64,000 bases of DNA from Salinilacustrithrix sp003476595 (GCA_963972525.1 CAXAUZ010000005.1:1-64000); one strand, 5' to 3'. Positions 25,648 through 35,061 are shown, counted from the first letter of the stretch. Numbers and translations are program-made. The notes: generated by a model from the letters alone, not told the origin.

Positions 25648-28600
25648 GTGCAGTGTCCCCAGTGCCGAGCAGAGGTGCCCGTCGGCGCCCGGTTCTGCTC
25701 GTCGTGCGGGCACGAGCTCGTGGTGGTCGGCGACCAGCGCCGCATCGCCACCGTCCTCTTCGCCGACCTCGTCGGGTTCACCGCCCTGTCGGAGGAGCTG
25801 GACCCCGAGCAGGTGAAGGCCCTCGTCGATCGCTGCTTCGAGCGCCTGGCCGAGGACATCGAGGACTTCGGCGGTCGGGTCGACAAGGTCGTGGGCGACG
25901 CGATCGTGGCCCTGTTCGGCGCACCGGTGGCCCATGAGGACGACGCCGAGCGGGCCGTGCGCACCGGGCTGCGCATGCAGCAGACCATCGCGGCCATGGC
26001 GGCCGAGGGCGGGGTGCCCGTCCGGATGCGGGTCGGCATCAACACCGGCGAGGTGCTGGTGGGCACGGTGCGGGCCGGCCGGGAGTACACGGCCATGGGT
26101 GACGTCGTGAACACGGCGAGCCGGCTCCAGGAAGCCGCCGAGCCGGGCACGGTGGTCGTCGGCCCCGAGACCCGCATGGCCACGCGCGACTCCTTCGAGT
26201 ACGCCGACATCGACCCGGTGCTGGCCAAGGGCAAGCGCCTGCCGGTCCACGCATCCATCGCCGTCCGGGCCGTGGCGCCCCCCGGCCAACGGCTGCGGCA
26301 CAACCGGGCACCGCTGATCGGCCGGGAGACCGAGCTCGCCCTGCTCTCCGGCGTCACCGAGACCGCGATCGACCGCTCCCGCGCCGCGCTCCTGCTCGTG
26401 CACGGCGAGGCGGGCATGGGCAAGTCCCGGCTCGCGGCCGAGGTCGCCGCGCACGCCCGCACCGACCTCGGCGCGTTCGTGCTCGAGGGGCGCTGCGTCC
26501 CGTACGGCGAGGCCAACGTCTGGTGGCCGGTCGCCGAGGGCCTCCGGGTCTCTGTGGGCCTGTCCTCCGATGCCACCTCCGACGAGGTCGACCAGGCGCT
26601 GCGCTCGGCGGCGACCGACGCGCTCACCGACTCCGGCCGCCTCGACGAGCTCGAGCGCGTGGTCGCCGGCCTCCACCACCTGCTCGGCCACGACGGCGCC
26701 CTGCGCGGCATCGACGCCACCCGGGCCCGCGAGGAGGCCATCCGCTCGGTCGTCGCCCTCGCCGAAGGGTTCAGCCAGCGCAAGCCCTTGTTCGTCGTGC
26801 TCTCCGACCTGCACTGGGCCGACCAGGAGGTGCTCGACCTGATCGACACCCTGCTGGTCCGCCTGGCCCGGCGCCCCTTCGTGCTGCTCGCCACCGCCCG
26901 ACGGGCCCTGCGCGAGCGGTGGAGCCCGTCACCGGCTGCCGCCAACTCGGTGGTGCTGCACCTCGACCCGCTGAGCGACGAGGCCAGCCGTCGGCTGCTG
27001 GCCCATCTCACCGATGGCGCGCTCCACCCGTCGATGGCGTCGATGCTGGTCGAGCGGTCCGGTGGCAACCCCTTCTACCTCGAGGAGCTGGTGGCCCTGG
27101 TCGGCGAGGCCGGCGTGCGGACCATCGACGGGCTGCTCACCGCCGAGGGCGGCGAGCTCCCCTCCACCCTCCGCGGCCTGGTCGCAGCTCGCCTCGACGC
27201 GCTCAACCCAGGCGACCGCAAGATCCTCGACGACGCCGCGGTCCTGGGTCGGCGCAACCGCACCGACGCCCTCGTCACCATGGCCCAGGTCAAGCGCGGC
27301 GTCGACGCCGAGGCGGCTCGGGCCCACCTCGAGAGCCTCGCCGCCCGGGAGTTCCTCGTCTTCGACGGCGACCTCTACACGTTCCGCTCCGAGGTCATCC
27401 GCGAGGTCGCGTACTCGACGCTGACCAAGGCAGATCGTGCCCGCTCCCACGCCGGCATCGCCCGCTGGATCGTCGACCACGAGGACCACGAGCGCGAGCA
27501 CATCGTCGACCAGATCGCCAACCACTGGGCCGCGGCCGCCGAGCTGGTGGCCGAGATCGGCTCGGTGTCCGACGTGCCCGACGACGTGTGCGCCGAGGCG
27601 GTCGACTGGCTGCACCGGGCGTCGCTGCGCGCCGAGGCCGACGTGCACCCGGCCACGGTGGAGGCCCTCACCACCCGTGCCCTCGGGCTGACGAGCGACG
27701 AGCACCCGGACCGGGCCGAGCTGCTGCGCCTCCGTGCCCGGGCCCGGGTCGACCGCTACGAGCTCGACGCCGCCCTCCAGGACGCCGAGGTGGCCGAGGC
27801 CGCCGCCGCCGCCGCCGGCGACGACCGCGCCCTCGGCGACATCCTCCTCGTCCGGGGTGACGCCCTGCACCACCGGGGCACGTTCGCCGACGCGCTCGAG
27901 GCGCTCACCCGGGCCAAGGCCCACTTCGCCGCCGCTGACCACGTGGCGGGATGCGCCGAGGCCGAACGCCTCCAGGGGATGGTCCACCTCTTCGGCGGGG
28001 ACTTCGTCGCGGCCGACGACGCGCTGCGCACCGCCCACGGCCTCTTCGAAGAGGTCGACGACCGCCGGGGCATGGCCTGGGCCCTGCAGAACCTGTCGTG
28101 GTCGGCCTACATCGCAGGTCGCATCGACGAGGCCGAGCACCGCGTCACCGCGGCCATGGCGACCTTCGAGGAGCTCGGCGATCCGGGCGGGCTGACCTGG
28201 TCGCGTGGGTTGCTCGCGTGGGTACGGTTCCACCAGGGGCGCAACGACGAGGCGCTGGCCCTGGCCACCGCCGTCGGCGACGACGCCCGCCAGCGAGGCG
28301 AGCGCTGGGGCGAGGCGATGATGCGCGTGCTGTCGGCGTCGATCTCGCTGTGGTCGGGCCGCACCGAGGACGCGGTCGACTCGGCCCGCCAGGCCGTGGA
28401 GCTGTTCGAGGAGATCGACGACCAGATCGGCGAGCTGCAGGCCAGGTGCGGGCTCGGCCGGGCGCTGCTGATGGCCGGCCACGTGGAGTCCGGGCTGGTG
28501 GAGCTCCGCAGCGCGCTCGCCGACGGGCTCGGACCGGACGGCGACGAGCAGGCCTGGATGGCCCGCGTGTCCATGCTGATGGCTGCCGTGCAGCTCGGCG

Positions 28601-29157
28601 ACGTCGAGCTCGGCACGGTGGCGCTGGCCGAGAGCAAGGGCTTCGGCGACGCCGACTCGGTCGGGTTCGGCGACCGGGTCGGGGCGCTCGCGCTGCACCA
28701 CCTGCAGCACGGCGACGTGGAGGCCGCCGACGCCGTGCTCGAGCAGCACGTCGAACCCCGGGGCTACGTGCAGAGCGCCCGGGCCCTCGTGGCCGCCGTC
28801 GGCGGGGACGCGGACACGGCCCAGTGCCTGGCGGACGAGCTGGTGACGCTGCCGCACACCTACCTGGACCGCGCCTACGCCGAGATCGCCCGGGGCATCG
28901 CCCTGGCCGTCAGCGAGCGTGCCGGTGAGGCCCGCACCGTCCTGGCGAAGGCGATCGCCGACCTCGACGCGACGGGGGACCGCCTGGCCCAGGCCATCGT
29001 GCGGCTCGTCGACGCCTGCGTGGCCGAGCAGGCCCACCGCACCGACGCGGCAACGGCCCGGGGTGTGGCCGAAGCCCGCCTGCGCGACCTCGGGATCGAG
29101 GCCAACGGTTGGCGGCACCTGCTCCAGGACGCGCTCGGCCTCGTCACCACCGCCTGA
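25648..29157 (+). CDS. Adenylate/guanylate cyclase–AAA ATPase–TPR signalling protein
   Basis: A 1169-aa multidomain protein. Residues 1-25 form a zinc ribbon (CPQCRAEV, then CSSCGHEL). Residues about 30-205 are a class III nucleotide cyclase domain, with metal-binding aspartates in FADLVGFT and KVVGDAIVALFG and the transition-state Asn/Arg in MGDVVNTASRLQ. About 220-560 is an AAA/ATPase region (Walker A HGEAGMGKSRLA; LHWADQEVLDLID as Walker B), and from about 600 on there are TPR-like helices. All key cyclase residues are present, so cAMP or cGMP synthesis is plausible. The GTG has TAGACT 6 nt upstream. Confidence 0.9.
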   Translation: MQCPQCRAEVPVGARFCSSCGHELVVVGDQRRIATVLFADLVGFTALSEELDPEQVKALVDRCFERLAEDIEDFGGRVDKVVGDAIVALFGAPVAHEDDAERAVRTGLRMQQTIAAMAAEGGVPVRMRVGINTGEVLVGTVRAGREYTAMGDVVNTASRLQEAAEPGTVVVGPETRMATRDSFEYADIDPVLAKGKRLPVHASIAVRAVAPPGQRLRHNRAPLIGRETELALLSGVTETAIDRSRAALLLVHGEAGMGKSRLAAEVAAHARTDLGAFVLEGRCVPYGEANVWWPVAEGLRVSVGLSSDATSDEVDQALRSAATDALTDSGRLDELERVVAGLHHLLGHDGALRGIDATRAREEAIRSVVALAEGFSQRKPLFVVLSDLHWADQEVLDLIDTLLVRLARRPFVLLATARRALRERWSPSPAAANSVVLHLDPLSDEASRRLLAHLTDGALHPSMASMLVERSGGNPFYLEELVALVGEAGVRTIDGLLTAEGGELPSTLRGLVAARLDALNPGDRKILDDAAVLGRRNRTDALVTMAQVKRGVDAEAARAHLESLAAREFLVFDGDLYTFRSEVIREVAYSTLTKADRARSHAGIARWIVDHEDHEREHIVDQIANHWAAAAELVAEIGSVSDVPDDVCAEAVDWLHRASLRAEADVHPATVEALTTRALGLTSDEHPDRAELLRLRARARVDRYELDAALQDAEVAEAAAAAAGDDRALGDILLVRGDALHHRGTFADALEALTRAKAHFAAADHVAGCAEAERLQGMVHLFGGDFVAADDALRTAHGLFEEVDDRRGMAWALQNLSWSAYIAGRIDEAEHRVTAAMATFEELGDPGGLTWSRGLLAWVRFHQGRNDEALALATAVGDDARQRGERWGEAMMRVLSASISLWSGRTEDAVDSARQAVELFEEIDDQIGELQARCGLGRALLMAGHVESGLVELRSALADGLGPDGDEQAWMARVSMLMAAVQLGDVELGTVALAESKGFGDADSVGFGDRVGALALHHLQHGDVEAADAVLEQHVEPRGYVQSARALVAAVGGDADTAQCLADELVTLPHTYLDRAYAEIARGIALAVSERAGEARTVLAKAIADLDATGDRLAQAIVRLVDACVAEQAHRTDAATARGVAEARLRDLGIEANGWRHLLQDALGLVTTA

Positions 29158-29188
29158 GCGCGCCCGGTGTGACCGAGGTCATCTGGTC

Positions 29189-29208
29189 TATCAAGCAAGT
29201 GCTTGATA
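29189..29208. promoter_or_regulatory. Operator-like palindrome upstream of phasin-like gene
   Basis: TATCAAGCA-AG-TGCTTGATA is a perfect 9-bp inverted repeat ending 48 nt before the ATG, overlapping a plausible -10 (TACAGT, 29207-29212). Its right half GTGCTTGAT recurs upstream of the XRE regulator at 30036-30044, which makes that regulator the obvious candidate binder. Confidence 0.6.
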
Positions 29209-29256
29209 CAGTTAGCACAGCACCAAGCACCCCGAGCCCCACAGGAGCGCACCGCG

Positions 29257-29577
29257 ATGAGCACCACCATCATGACCACCGTGACCACCTACGAGGAGAA
29301 GGCCCTCGAGCTGATCGTCAAGGTCCAGGACGAGGTCCTCGGCTACGTCAAGCAGGCCGTCCAGCTCCTCGACGAGCGCATCCCCGAGGTCGAGCTCCCC
29401 GAGATCGCCGTCCTCGACCAGGTCCCGACCCTCGAAGAGGTCGTCACCACCCAGTTCGCCTTCTCCAAGAAGCTCCTCACCAACCAGGAGAAGTTCGCGA
29501 AGAACGTCGTCAAGGCCGTCAAGCCCCTGACCCGCGACGCCAAGCCGAAGGCCAAGACCGCCACCAAGGCTGCGTGA
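29257..29577 (+). CDS. Phasin/HBHA-like helical protein with Lys/Ala-rich tail
   Basis: A 106-aa protein predicted to be mostly amphipathic helix (YEEKALELIVKVQDEVLGYV, then LEEVVTTQFAFSKKLLTNQEKFAKNVV) with a Lys-Ala-Pro-rich tail (KPKAKTATKAA). This plan resembles phasin-family granule proteins and the mycobacterial heparin-binding hemagglutinin, which also ends in a lysine-rich repeat; neither role is proven here. The ATG has an AGGAG ribosome site. An XRE regulator is encoded convergently just downstream, and both promoters carry the same GTGCTTGAT element. A strong terminator hairpin follows the stop. Confidence 0.72.
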   Translation: MSTTIMTTVTTYEEKALELIVKVQDEVLGYVKQAVQLLDERIPEVELPEIAVLDQVPTLEEVVTTQFAFSKKLLTNQEKFAKNVVKAVKPLTRDAKPKAKTATKAA

Positions 29578-29601
29578 ACCTGAAGAAGAAGATGTGAGGA
29601 G

Positions 29602-29621
29602 GGCGGCGCTGCGGCGCCGCC
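29602..29621. terminator. Terminator hairpin between phasin-like gene and XRE regulator
   Basis: GGCGGCGC-TGCG-GCGCCGCC gives an 8-bp GC stem with a 4-nt loop, followed by TTCGT. It lies between two convergent genes (stops at 29577 and 29638) and could serve both. Confidence 0.7.
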
Positions 29622-29637
29622 TTCGTCGCGCCCGGCC

Positions 29638-30015
29638 TCAGTCGTCCTCGGCCGTGTTGCGCGCCACGTAGCTGCGGTACACGGCCAGCATCGCCGCCTT
29701 CTGGTCCTCGGAGAGGAGGGCGTCGGCCCGGATGGCGTCCTCGACGCTCGGCCCCTGCTCGCCGTCGTCGCTGGCCTCCAGCAGCCCGGCCTGCACCAGC
29801 AGCGACTCGGCGGACACGTTGAGCGCCGCGGCGATGGCCTTGAGCACCCGCACCGAGGGGGTGTGCAGGCCTCGCTCGATCTGGCTCAGGTACGGGTTCG
29901 AGACGTTGGCCCGGTCGGCGAGGTCGCGCAGGCTGTACTGGGCCTGCTTGCGCCGCTCACGGATGAACCCGCCGAGCGACTCCAGCTGCTTGCGGGCGGC
30001 ATCGTCGAGGTCCAT
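29638..30015 (-). CDS. XRE-family helix-turn-helix regulator
   Basis: A 125-aa protein with a Cro/CI-type HTH at about residues 13-70: IRERRKQAQYSLRDLADRA, then NVSNPYLSQIERGLHTPSVRVLKAIAAALNVS. The C-terminal 50 residues are acidic and probably mediate dimerisation or partner binding. It converges on the phasin-like gene, and a GTGCTT/AAGCAC inverted repeat lies 21 nt upstream of its ATG, related to the palindrome before the phasin-like gene. This suggests it represses itself and that gene; XRE-type regulators of phasins (PhaR-like in role) are known in other bacteria. Confidence 0.88.
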   Translation of the reverse strand: MDLDDAARKQLESLGGFIRERRKQAQYSLRDLADRANVSNPYLSQIERGLHTPSVRVLKAIAAALNVSAESLLVQAGLLEASDDGEQGPSVEDAIRADALLSEDQKAAMLAVYRSYVARNTAEDD

Positions 30016-30035
30016 GACCCTCCGATGCTACCGGC

Positions 30036-30055
30036 GTGCTTGATCGACGAAGCAC
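30036..30055. promoter_or_regulatory. Operator-like inverted repeat upstream of XRE regulator
   Basis: GTGCTT-N8-AAGCAC, with the left half extending to GTGCTTGAT, the same 9-mer as at 29199-29207. It sits between the XRE start (30015) and the end of hrpB (30068) and covers the only possible promoter of the regulator. Confidence 0.55.
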
Positions 30056-30067
30056 CACCGCAGCCGC

Positions 30068-32587
30068 TCAGCGGCGCTTGGTGCGCGCCGTCGGCGGCGC
30101 GGCCATCGGATCCTCCGGCCACGGGTGCTTGGGATAGCGACCGCGCATGTCGGCCCGCACCTCGGCGTAGGCGCCCCGCCAGAAGCTGGCCAGGTCCTGG
30201 GTGACCTGCAGCGGCCGTCCGGCGGGGGAGAGCAGGTGGAGCACGACCGGCACCTTCCCGCCGCCCACCGCCGGCGTCTCGGTGGCGCCGAAGACCTCCT
30301 GCAGCTTCACCGCCAGCACCGGCGGGTCGACCGAGTAGTCGACCCGGTGGCGGTTGCCACTCGGCACCGGAAGCCGCTCCGGCGCCAGGTCGTCGATGGC
30401 GCCCCGGTCCCGCCAGTCCAGGCCGGCCTGCAGCACCTCGCGCAGATCCAGGCGCCGCAGGTCGCGCCGGCGTCGCATCCCGACCAGCATCGGCCCGATG
30501 CGCTCGTCGGCCTCGGCCACCAGCGCCTCGTCGGAGACGTCGGGCCACCGGTCCGGGTCGAGGCGGTGCAGGAACGCGAGCCGGGACTGGAGCCGTCGGG
30601 TGTCGTCGTCCCACGGCAGCATCGAGGTGCCCTCGCGCCGGATGCCGGCCACGAGCGCAGCGGCGAGGGCCTCGGGCGGCGCGTCGTCCACCGGTCGCTC
30701 GGCGAGCGTGATCGCACCGAGGCGCTCGACGGATCGGGCCACGACGTCGCCGGCCCGGTCATCCCACCCCACCTCGGTCGCGGTCTCGATCGACCCGCCG
30801 GTGACCGACCGCACGTCGGCCTCGTCCAGCGCGGCGGCCTCGTACACCCGCGAGCGCGTGGCCTGCCCGTCGAGCTCGGCCACGACCACCCACTCGGATG
30901 CAGCGAGCGGGTCGGTCGGTTCGAGGAAGGCGCCACGGCCGTTGGCCAGCAGCAGCTCGCCCCGCCCGGACCCGTCGGGTCGGACCGCCCGCGCCCGCCC
31001 GATGCGATCGGGGAAGCCGAGGGCGAGGACGAGCCCGAGCGCGTCGTCCTCCGGTGTTCCGACCGTGTCGCCGGGCTTCCCGTCGGCGCCGACCGCGGCA
31101 CGCCAGCGACGTGCATCGCGCCGGGCCCGCTCGACCGCGCCCCGGTCGTGGTCGCGTGGCGAGCGGAGCGCTCGGACGCGCTCGGCCACGTCGGTGCTGC
31201 GGCGTCGCGAGAGGCCGTGCTCGTGGAGTGCGGCAGCGAGGTCGGCGGCCAGGCCTCCATGGCCGAGGTCGGCGCCGCGCAGCAGGAGGTGGGCGAGGCG
31301 GGGGTGGAGCGGCTGCTCGGCCATCGCCCGTCCGTGCGGGGTGATGGTGCCGCCCTCGTCGAGCGCGCCGAGCCGGTGCAGCAGGTCGCGCGCCGCGGCG
31401 AGGTGCGCGGGCGGGGGCAGGGTCAGCCAGGCGAGATCGCCCTCGTCCGCGCCCCAGGCCGCCAGCTCGAGCGCCAGGGAGGTCAGGTCGGCCACCTCGA
31501 TCTCCGGCTCCGGGTGGGACCGTCGGGTGGCGTCCTCGGCCCGGCTCCACAGGCGGTAGGCGGTGCCGGGCGCGAGGCGTCCGGCGCGTCCGGCCCGCTG
31601 CTCGGCCTCCGCCGCTGTCACCGGGAGCGTGACCAGGCGGCTCATGCCGCTGCCCGGGTCGAGGCGGGGTGTGCGTCGCAGGCCGGCGTCGACCACGACG
31701 GTGACGCCCTCGATGGTGAGGCTGGTCTCGGCGATGGCGGTCGACAGCACGACCTTGCGCCGGCCCGGCGGGGAGGGGGCGATGGCCGCGTCCTGCGCGG
31801 CCGGTGGCATGGACCCGTGCAGCGGCCGCACGTCGACGTCCGCATCGAGCCGGCCGAGGGCTCGCTCGGCCCGGCGGATCTCGGCGCCACCGGGCAGGAA
31901 GACCAGCACATCCCCCTCGTGGGCGGCGAGGGCACGTCGGACGGTCGGGGCCACGGCATCCTCCGCGGCCCGGCGTCGGTCCCGGCCGCCCACGGGCGGG
32001 TCGACGTGGACGACGTCGACGGGGAACGCCCGGCCCTCGGAGCGCACCACGGGGGCATCGAGCAGCGCGGCCACCGGCTCGATGTCGAGCGTCGCGGACA
32101 TGACCACGATGCGCAGCTCGGGGCGGAGCGCGTCGGCGACCTCGAGGGTCAGCGCGAGCCCGAGGTCGGCGTCGAGGCTGCGCTCGTGGAACTCGTCGAA
32201 GACCACGGCGGACACGCCGGCCAGCTCCGGGTCGCGCTGGAGCCGCCGGGTGAGCACCCCCTCGGTGATGACCTCGATCCGCGTCCGGCGCGACACCTTG
32301 GTGTCCTGGCGCATGCGCCAGCCGACCCGCTCGCCGGGCTGCTCGCCGAGCAGCTGGGCCAGCCGCCGGGTGGCGTTGCGCACGGCGAGGCGGCGGGGTT
32401 CGAGCACCAGCACGGTCCCGTCGCACCACGGCTCCTCCAGCAGCACCAGCGGCACGATCGTGGTCTTGCCCGCCCCGGGTGGGGCGTGCAGCACGGCTCG
32501 GCCGCGCTCGGCGAGCGCAGCGCGCAGCGGCTCGATCGCCTCGGCGATCGGCAGGTCGCCGACCGGGAGGCGACCGTGGTCGGCCAC
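30068..32587 (-). CDS. hrpB: ATP-dependent RNA helicase HrpB
   Basis: An 839-aa DEAH-type helicase. Walker A APPGAGKTT lies near residue 38, the DEFH box is VVFDEFHERSLDADLGL, then SATLD, the C-terminal helicase motifs STAIAETSLTIEGV and QRAGRAGR, followed by the helicase-associated HA2/OB region. A C-terminal HrpB domain ends with GRYPKHPWPEDPMAAPPTAR, the family's typical tail. HrpB proteins are widespread but of uncertain role, probably RNA remodelling. The GTG start is 1 nt after the stop of the M20 peptidase gene on the same strand, so they form a two-gene operon. Confidence 0.94.
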   Translation of the reverse strand: MADHGRLPVGDLPIAEAIEPLRAALAERGRAVLHAPPGAGKTTIVPLVLLEEPWCDGTVLVLEPRRLAVRNATRRLAQLLGEQPGERVGWRMRQDTKVSRRTRIEVITEGVLTRRLQRDPELAGVSAVVFDEFHERSLDADLGLALTLEVADALRPELRIVVMSATLDIEPVAALLDAPVVRSEGRAFPVDVVHVDPPVGGRDRRRAAEDAVAPTVRRALAAHEGDVLVFLPGGAEIRRAERALGRLDADVDVRPLHGSMPPAAQDAAIAPSPPGRRKVVLSTAIAETSLTIEGVTVVVDAGLRRTPRLDPGSGMSRLVTLPVTAAEAEQRAGRAGRLAPGTAYRLWSRAEDATRRSHPEPEIEVADLTSLALELAAWGADEGDLAWLTLPPPAHLAAARDLLHRLGALDEGGTITPHGRAMAEQPLHPRLAHLLLRGADLGHGGLAADLAAALHEHGLSRRRSTDVAERVRALRSPRDHDRGAVERARRDARRWRAAVGADGKPGDTVGTPEDDALGLVLALGFPDRIGRARAVRPDGSGRGELLLANGRGAFLEPTDPLAASEWVVVAELDGQATRSRVYEAAALDEADVRSVTGGSIETATEVGWDDRAGDVVARSVERLGAITLAERPVDDAPPEALAAALVAGIRREGTSMLPWDDDTRRLQSRLAFLHRLDPDRWPDVSDEALVAEADERIGPMLVGMRRRRDLRRLDLREVLQAGLDWRDRGAIDDLAPERLPVPSGNRHRVDYSVDPPVLAVKLQEVFGATETPAVGGGKVPVVLHLLSPAGRPLQVTQDLASFWRGAYAEVRADMRGRYPKHPWPEDPMAAPPTARTKRR

Positions 32588-32588
32588 G

Positions 32589-34007
32589 TCAGCGCCGGGC
32601 GTGCGCGTCGAGCACGTGGCTGACCGTGGCCGTGATGCGCCGGGCCATCGGCAGGTGCAGGAACTCGTTGGGACCGTGCGCGTTCGAGCCCGGCCCGAGC
32701 ACGCCGGTGATCAGGAACTGGGCGTCGGGGAACCGGGTGCCGAGCATGCCCATGAACGGGATGGTGCCGCCCTCGCCCATCGCCGCGGACGGCTGACCCC
32801 AGTGCGCCTCGGACGCCTCGTCCACCGCCGCCTGGAGCCAGGCCTCGGTCGGCGGCGCGTTCCATCCGCCCTCGGCGCCGCGCACGGTGACCGTGACGGT
32901 TGCGCCGTTGGGCGGGTCGGTGGTGAGCGCGCGCTCGACGGCGTCGGCCGCTGCCGCCGGATCGGCGGTGGGGGCGAGGCGGCAGGAGAGGGTGAGCTCG
33001 GTGAACGGGCGCAGCACGTTGCCGGCCCGGTCCGCCGGCGGGAAGCCGTCGACGGCGATGTTGGCGATCGAGGGCTCCCACGTGCGGGCGCGAAGGAGGT
33101 CGACGGCATCGGCGTGGTCGGGACGGGTGGAGCCGGCCCACGGGAAGGCGAGCCCGGCCACGATCTGGTCGGCCGTCTCCGCCATCTGGTCGTGCCGCTC
33201 GGCCGGGATGTCGCACCAGAGCTCGTCGATCAGCACCCGCCCGGTGTCGGGGTCCTCGATGCGGTCGAGCAGCCGGCGCAGCAGCCGGAACGACGACGGC
33301 ACGACCCCGCCGGCCGAACCGGAGTGCACGCCCTCGGTGAGGACCTCGACCCGGACCGACGCCATGAGCACGCCCCGGAGTGACGTCGTGACCCAGAGCC
33401 GGTCGTAGGTGGCGGCCCCCGAGTCGAGCCCGATCACGAGGGACACCTGGCCGAGCCGGTCGCCGAGGGCATCGAGGTGGGCCGGCAGGTCCGGGCTGCC
33501 CGACTCCTCGCTCGCCTCGATGAGCACCAGCAGGCGGGCGTGGCTGCCGCCGGCCTCGCGCAGGGCCTCGATGGCGGCGAGCGACGAGAACACGGCGTAG
33601 CCGTCGTCGGCCCCGCCCCGGCCGTAGAGGAGGTCGCCGTCGAGGACCGGCTCCCACGGGCCGAGGCCGTCGCGCCACCCGGACATCTCCGGCTGCTTGT
33701 CGAGGTGGCCGTAGAGCAGGACGGTGTCGTCGGCCAGCGCCGGGTCGGTCGCCGGGATCTCGCACAGCACGATCGGGGTGCGCCCGGGGACCTCGAGGAC
33801 CTCGACGGTCATCCCCTCGATCGGACGGGCCTCGCACCACTGGCGGATCAGGGCGGTGGCGGCGGCCATGTGCCCGTTGGCCTCCCACCGCGGATCGAAG
33901 GCGGGGGAGACGTTGGGGATGCGGACGTAGTCCTGGAGCGGGGCGAGGACGTCGCGGTCCCAGCGGGTGTCCACCGAGGTGCGGATCCGGGCTGCGTCGA
34001 GTGCCAC
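32589..34007 (-). CDS. M20 family metallopeptidase (dipeptidase-like)
   Basis: A 472-aa di-zinc peptidase. The first metal block is VLLYGHLDKQPEMSGW, the bridging aspartate lies in LLYGRGGADDGYA, the catalytic glutamate pair in IEASEESGSPDL, and a C-terminal metal histidine in GPGSNAHGPNEFLHL. An insertion dimerisation domain spans about residues 195-350. This set matches M20 dipeptidases of the CNDP/ArgE-like group, which cleave dipeptides or acylated amino acids. It starts at GTG 34007, with an imperfect TAGCAA element 6 nt upstream. It is transcribed together with hrpB and divergent from the VOC-HD gene. Confidence 0.9.
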   Translation of the reverse strand: MALDAARIRTSVDTRWDRDVLAPLQDYVRIPNVSPAFDPRWEANGHMAAATALIRQWCEARPIEGMTVEVLEVPGRTPIVLCEIPATDPALADDTVLLYGHLDKQPEMSGWRDGLGPWEPVLDGDLLYGRGGADDGYAVFSSLAAIEALREAGGSHARLLVLIEASEESGSPDLPAHLDALGDRLGQVSLVIGLDSGAATYDRLWVTTSLRGVLMASVRVEVLTEGVHSGSAGGVVPSSFRLLRRLLDRIEDPDTGRVLIDELWCDIPAERHDQMAETADQIVAGLAFPWAGSTRPDHADAVDLLRARTWEPSIANIAVDGFPPADRAGNVLRPFTELTLSCRLAPTADPAAAADAVERALTTDPPNGATVTVTVRGAEGGWNAPPTEAWLQAAVDEASEAHWGQPSAAMGEGGTIPFMGMLGTRFPDAQFLITGVLGPGSNAHGPNEFLHLPMARRITATVSHVLDAHARR

Positions 34008-34032
34008 GGCTCTTTGCTAGCAGGATGGGCGG

Positions 34033-35061
34033 GTGCTCCTCGACGCGATCGACCACGTCCAGCTCGCCATGCCGCCCGGCGGGGAGGAGCTGGCCACCTG
34101 GTTCTACGAAGGCATCCTCGGGGTGCCCCGCGTCCCCAAGCCGCCGCACCTGGCCGTCCGGGGCGGGTGCTGGTTCGAGCGGGGCTCGCTGCGCATCCAC
34201 CTCGGGGTGCAGGACGACTTCGTCCCGGCGACCAAGGCCCACCCGGCCTTCACCGTGCTGGACCTGGACCGCCTCGAGGCCACCATCACCACGAACGGGC
34301 TCGCTGTGCGTCGGGTGGACGACCCGCTGGAACCCGACGTCCTCTACGTGGACGACCCGTTCGGCAACCGCATCGAGCTGCGCCCGACCCGCGGTACCGA
34401 GGACAAGGCCGACTACGCCGAGGTCGTCGAGGACGTGGCCAGGACCGCGGTGGGGGACCGCCTGGCCGACGAGCTGGCCTTCGTCCACGAGCTGGACCGG
34501 CTCAAGACCGTGCTGCGCCAGTCCTTCGTGGGTGAGGCGTCCCGGCGGGAGAACACCGCCGAGCACAGCTGGCACGTCGCCGTCATGGCCGCGGTGCTGA
34601 GCGAGCACCTCGAGGCCGACGTCGACCTCGCTCGCGTGGTCCTGCTGCTGCTCGTCCACGACATCGTGGAGATCGACGCCGGCGACACCGGCATCTACGA
34701 CGACACCTCCAACGGCTCCAAGGAGGAGCGGGAGGAGGCCGCGGCCGACCGCCTCTACGGGCTCCTGCCCGACGACGTCGGCGCCCGCCTCCGGGACGCC
34801 TGGGAGGAGTACGAGCACGGCACCACCCCCGAGGCCCGCGCAGCGCGCGTCTTCGACCGCCTCGCGCCGGTGCTGCTCAACCTGAGCGCCGGCGGGATCG
34901 CCTGGCGCCGCTGGGGTGTCAGCGCTGACCGGGTCCGTGAGGTCGTCGCCCCGATCGGCGCCGGCGCGCCGGAGCTCGGTCGGTTCGTGGACGCCGCCCT
35001 GGAGCGCGCCGTCGCCGACGGTCTCCTCCCCGCCGGCAGCTCCGGCCTCATCCTCCCGTAG
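34033..35061 (+). CDS. Two-domain fusion: VOC (glyoxalase-fold) + HD-domain phosphohydrolase
   Basis: A 342-aa fusion. Residues about 1-118 form a VOC fold: an early metal-type His in IDHVQLAMP, GGCWFERGSLRIHLGV, and DPFGNRIELRP closing the unit. After a short linker, residues about 145-335 are an HD domain of the YfbR/HDDC2 type: RRENTAEHSWHVAVMA (His178, His181), the HD pair at 209-210 in LLLVHDIVEIDAGDTG, and a later Asp in ARVFDRLAPVLLNL. HDDC2-type proteins hydrolyse deoxynucleoside monophosphates, and VOC proteins act on many small molecules. The combined role is unknown. CAGGAT lies 6 nt before the GTG. Confidence 0.88.
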   Translation: MLLDAIDHVQLAMPPGGEELATWFYEGILGVPRVPKPPHLAVRGGCWFERGSLRIHLGVQDDFVPATKAHPAFTVLDLDRLEATITTNGLAVRRVDDPLEPDVLYVDDPFGNRIELRPTRGTEDKADYAEVVEDVARTAVGDRLADELAFVHELDRLKTVLRQSFVGEASRRENTAEHSWHVAVMAAVLSEHLEADVDLARVVLLLLVHDIVEIDAGDTGIYDDTSNGSKEEREEAAADRLYGLLPDDVGARLRDAWEEYEHGTTPEARAARVFDRLAPVLLNLSAGGIAWRRWGVSADRVREVVAPIGAGAPELGRFVDAALERAVADGLLPAGSSGLILP

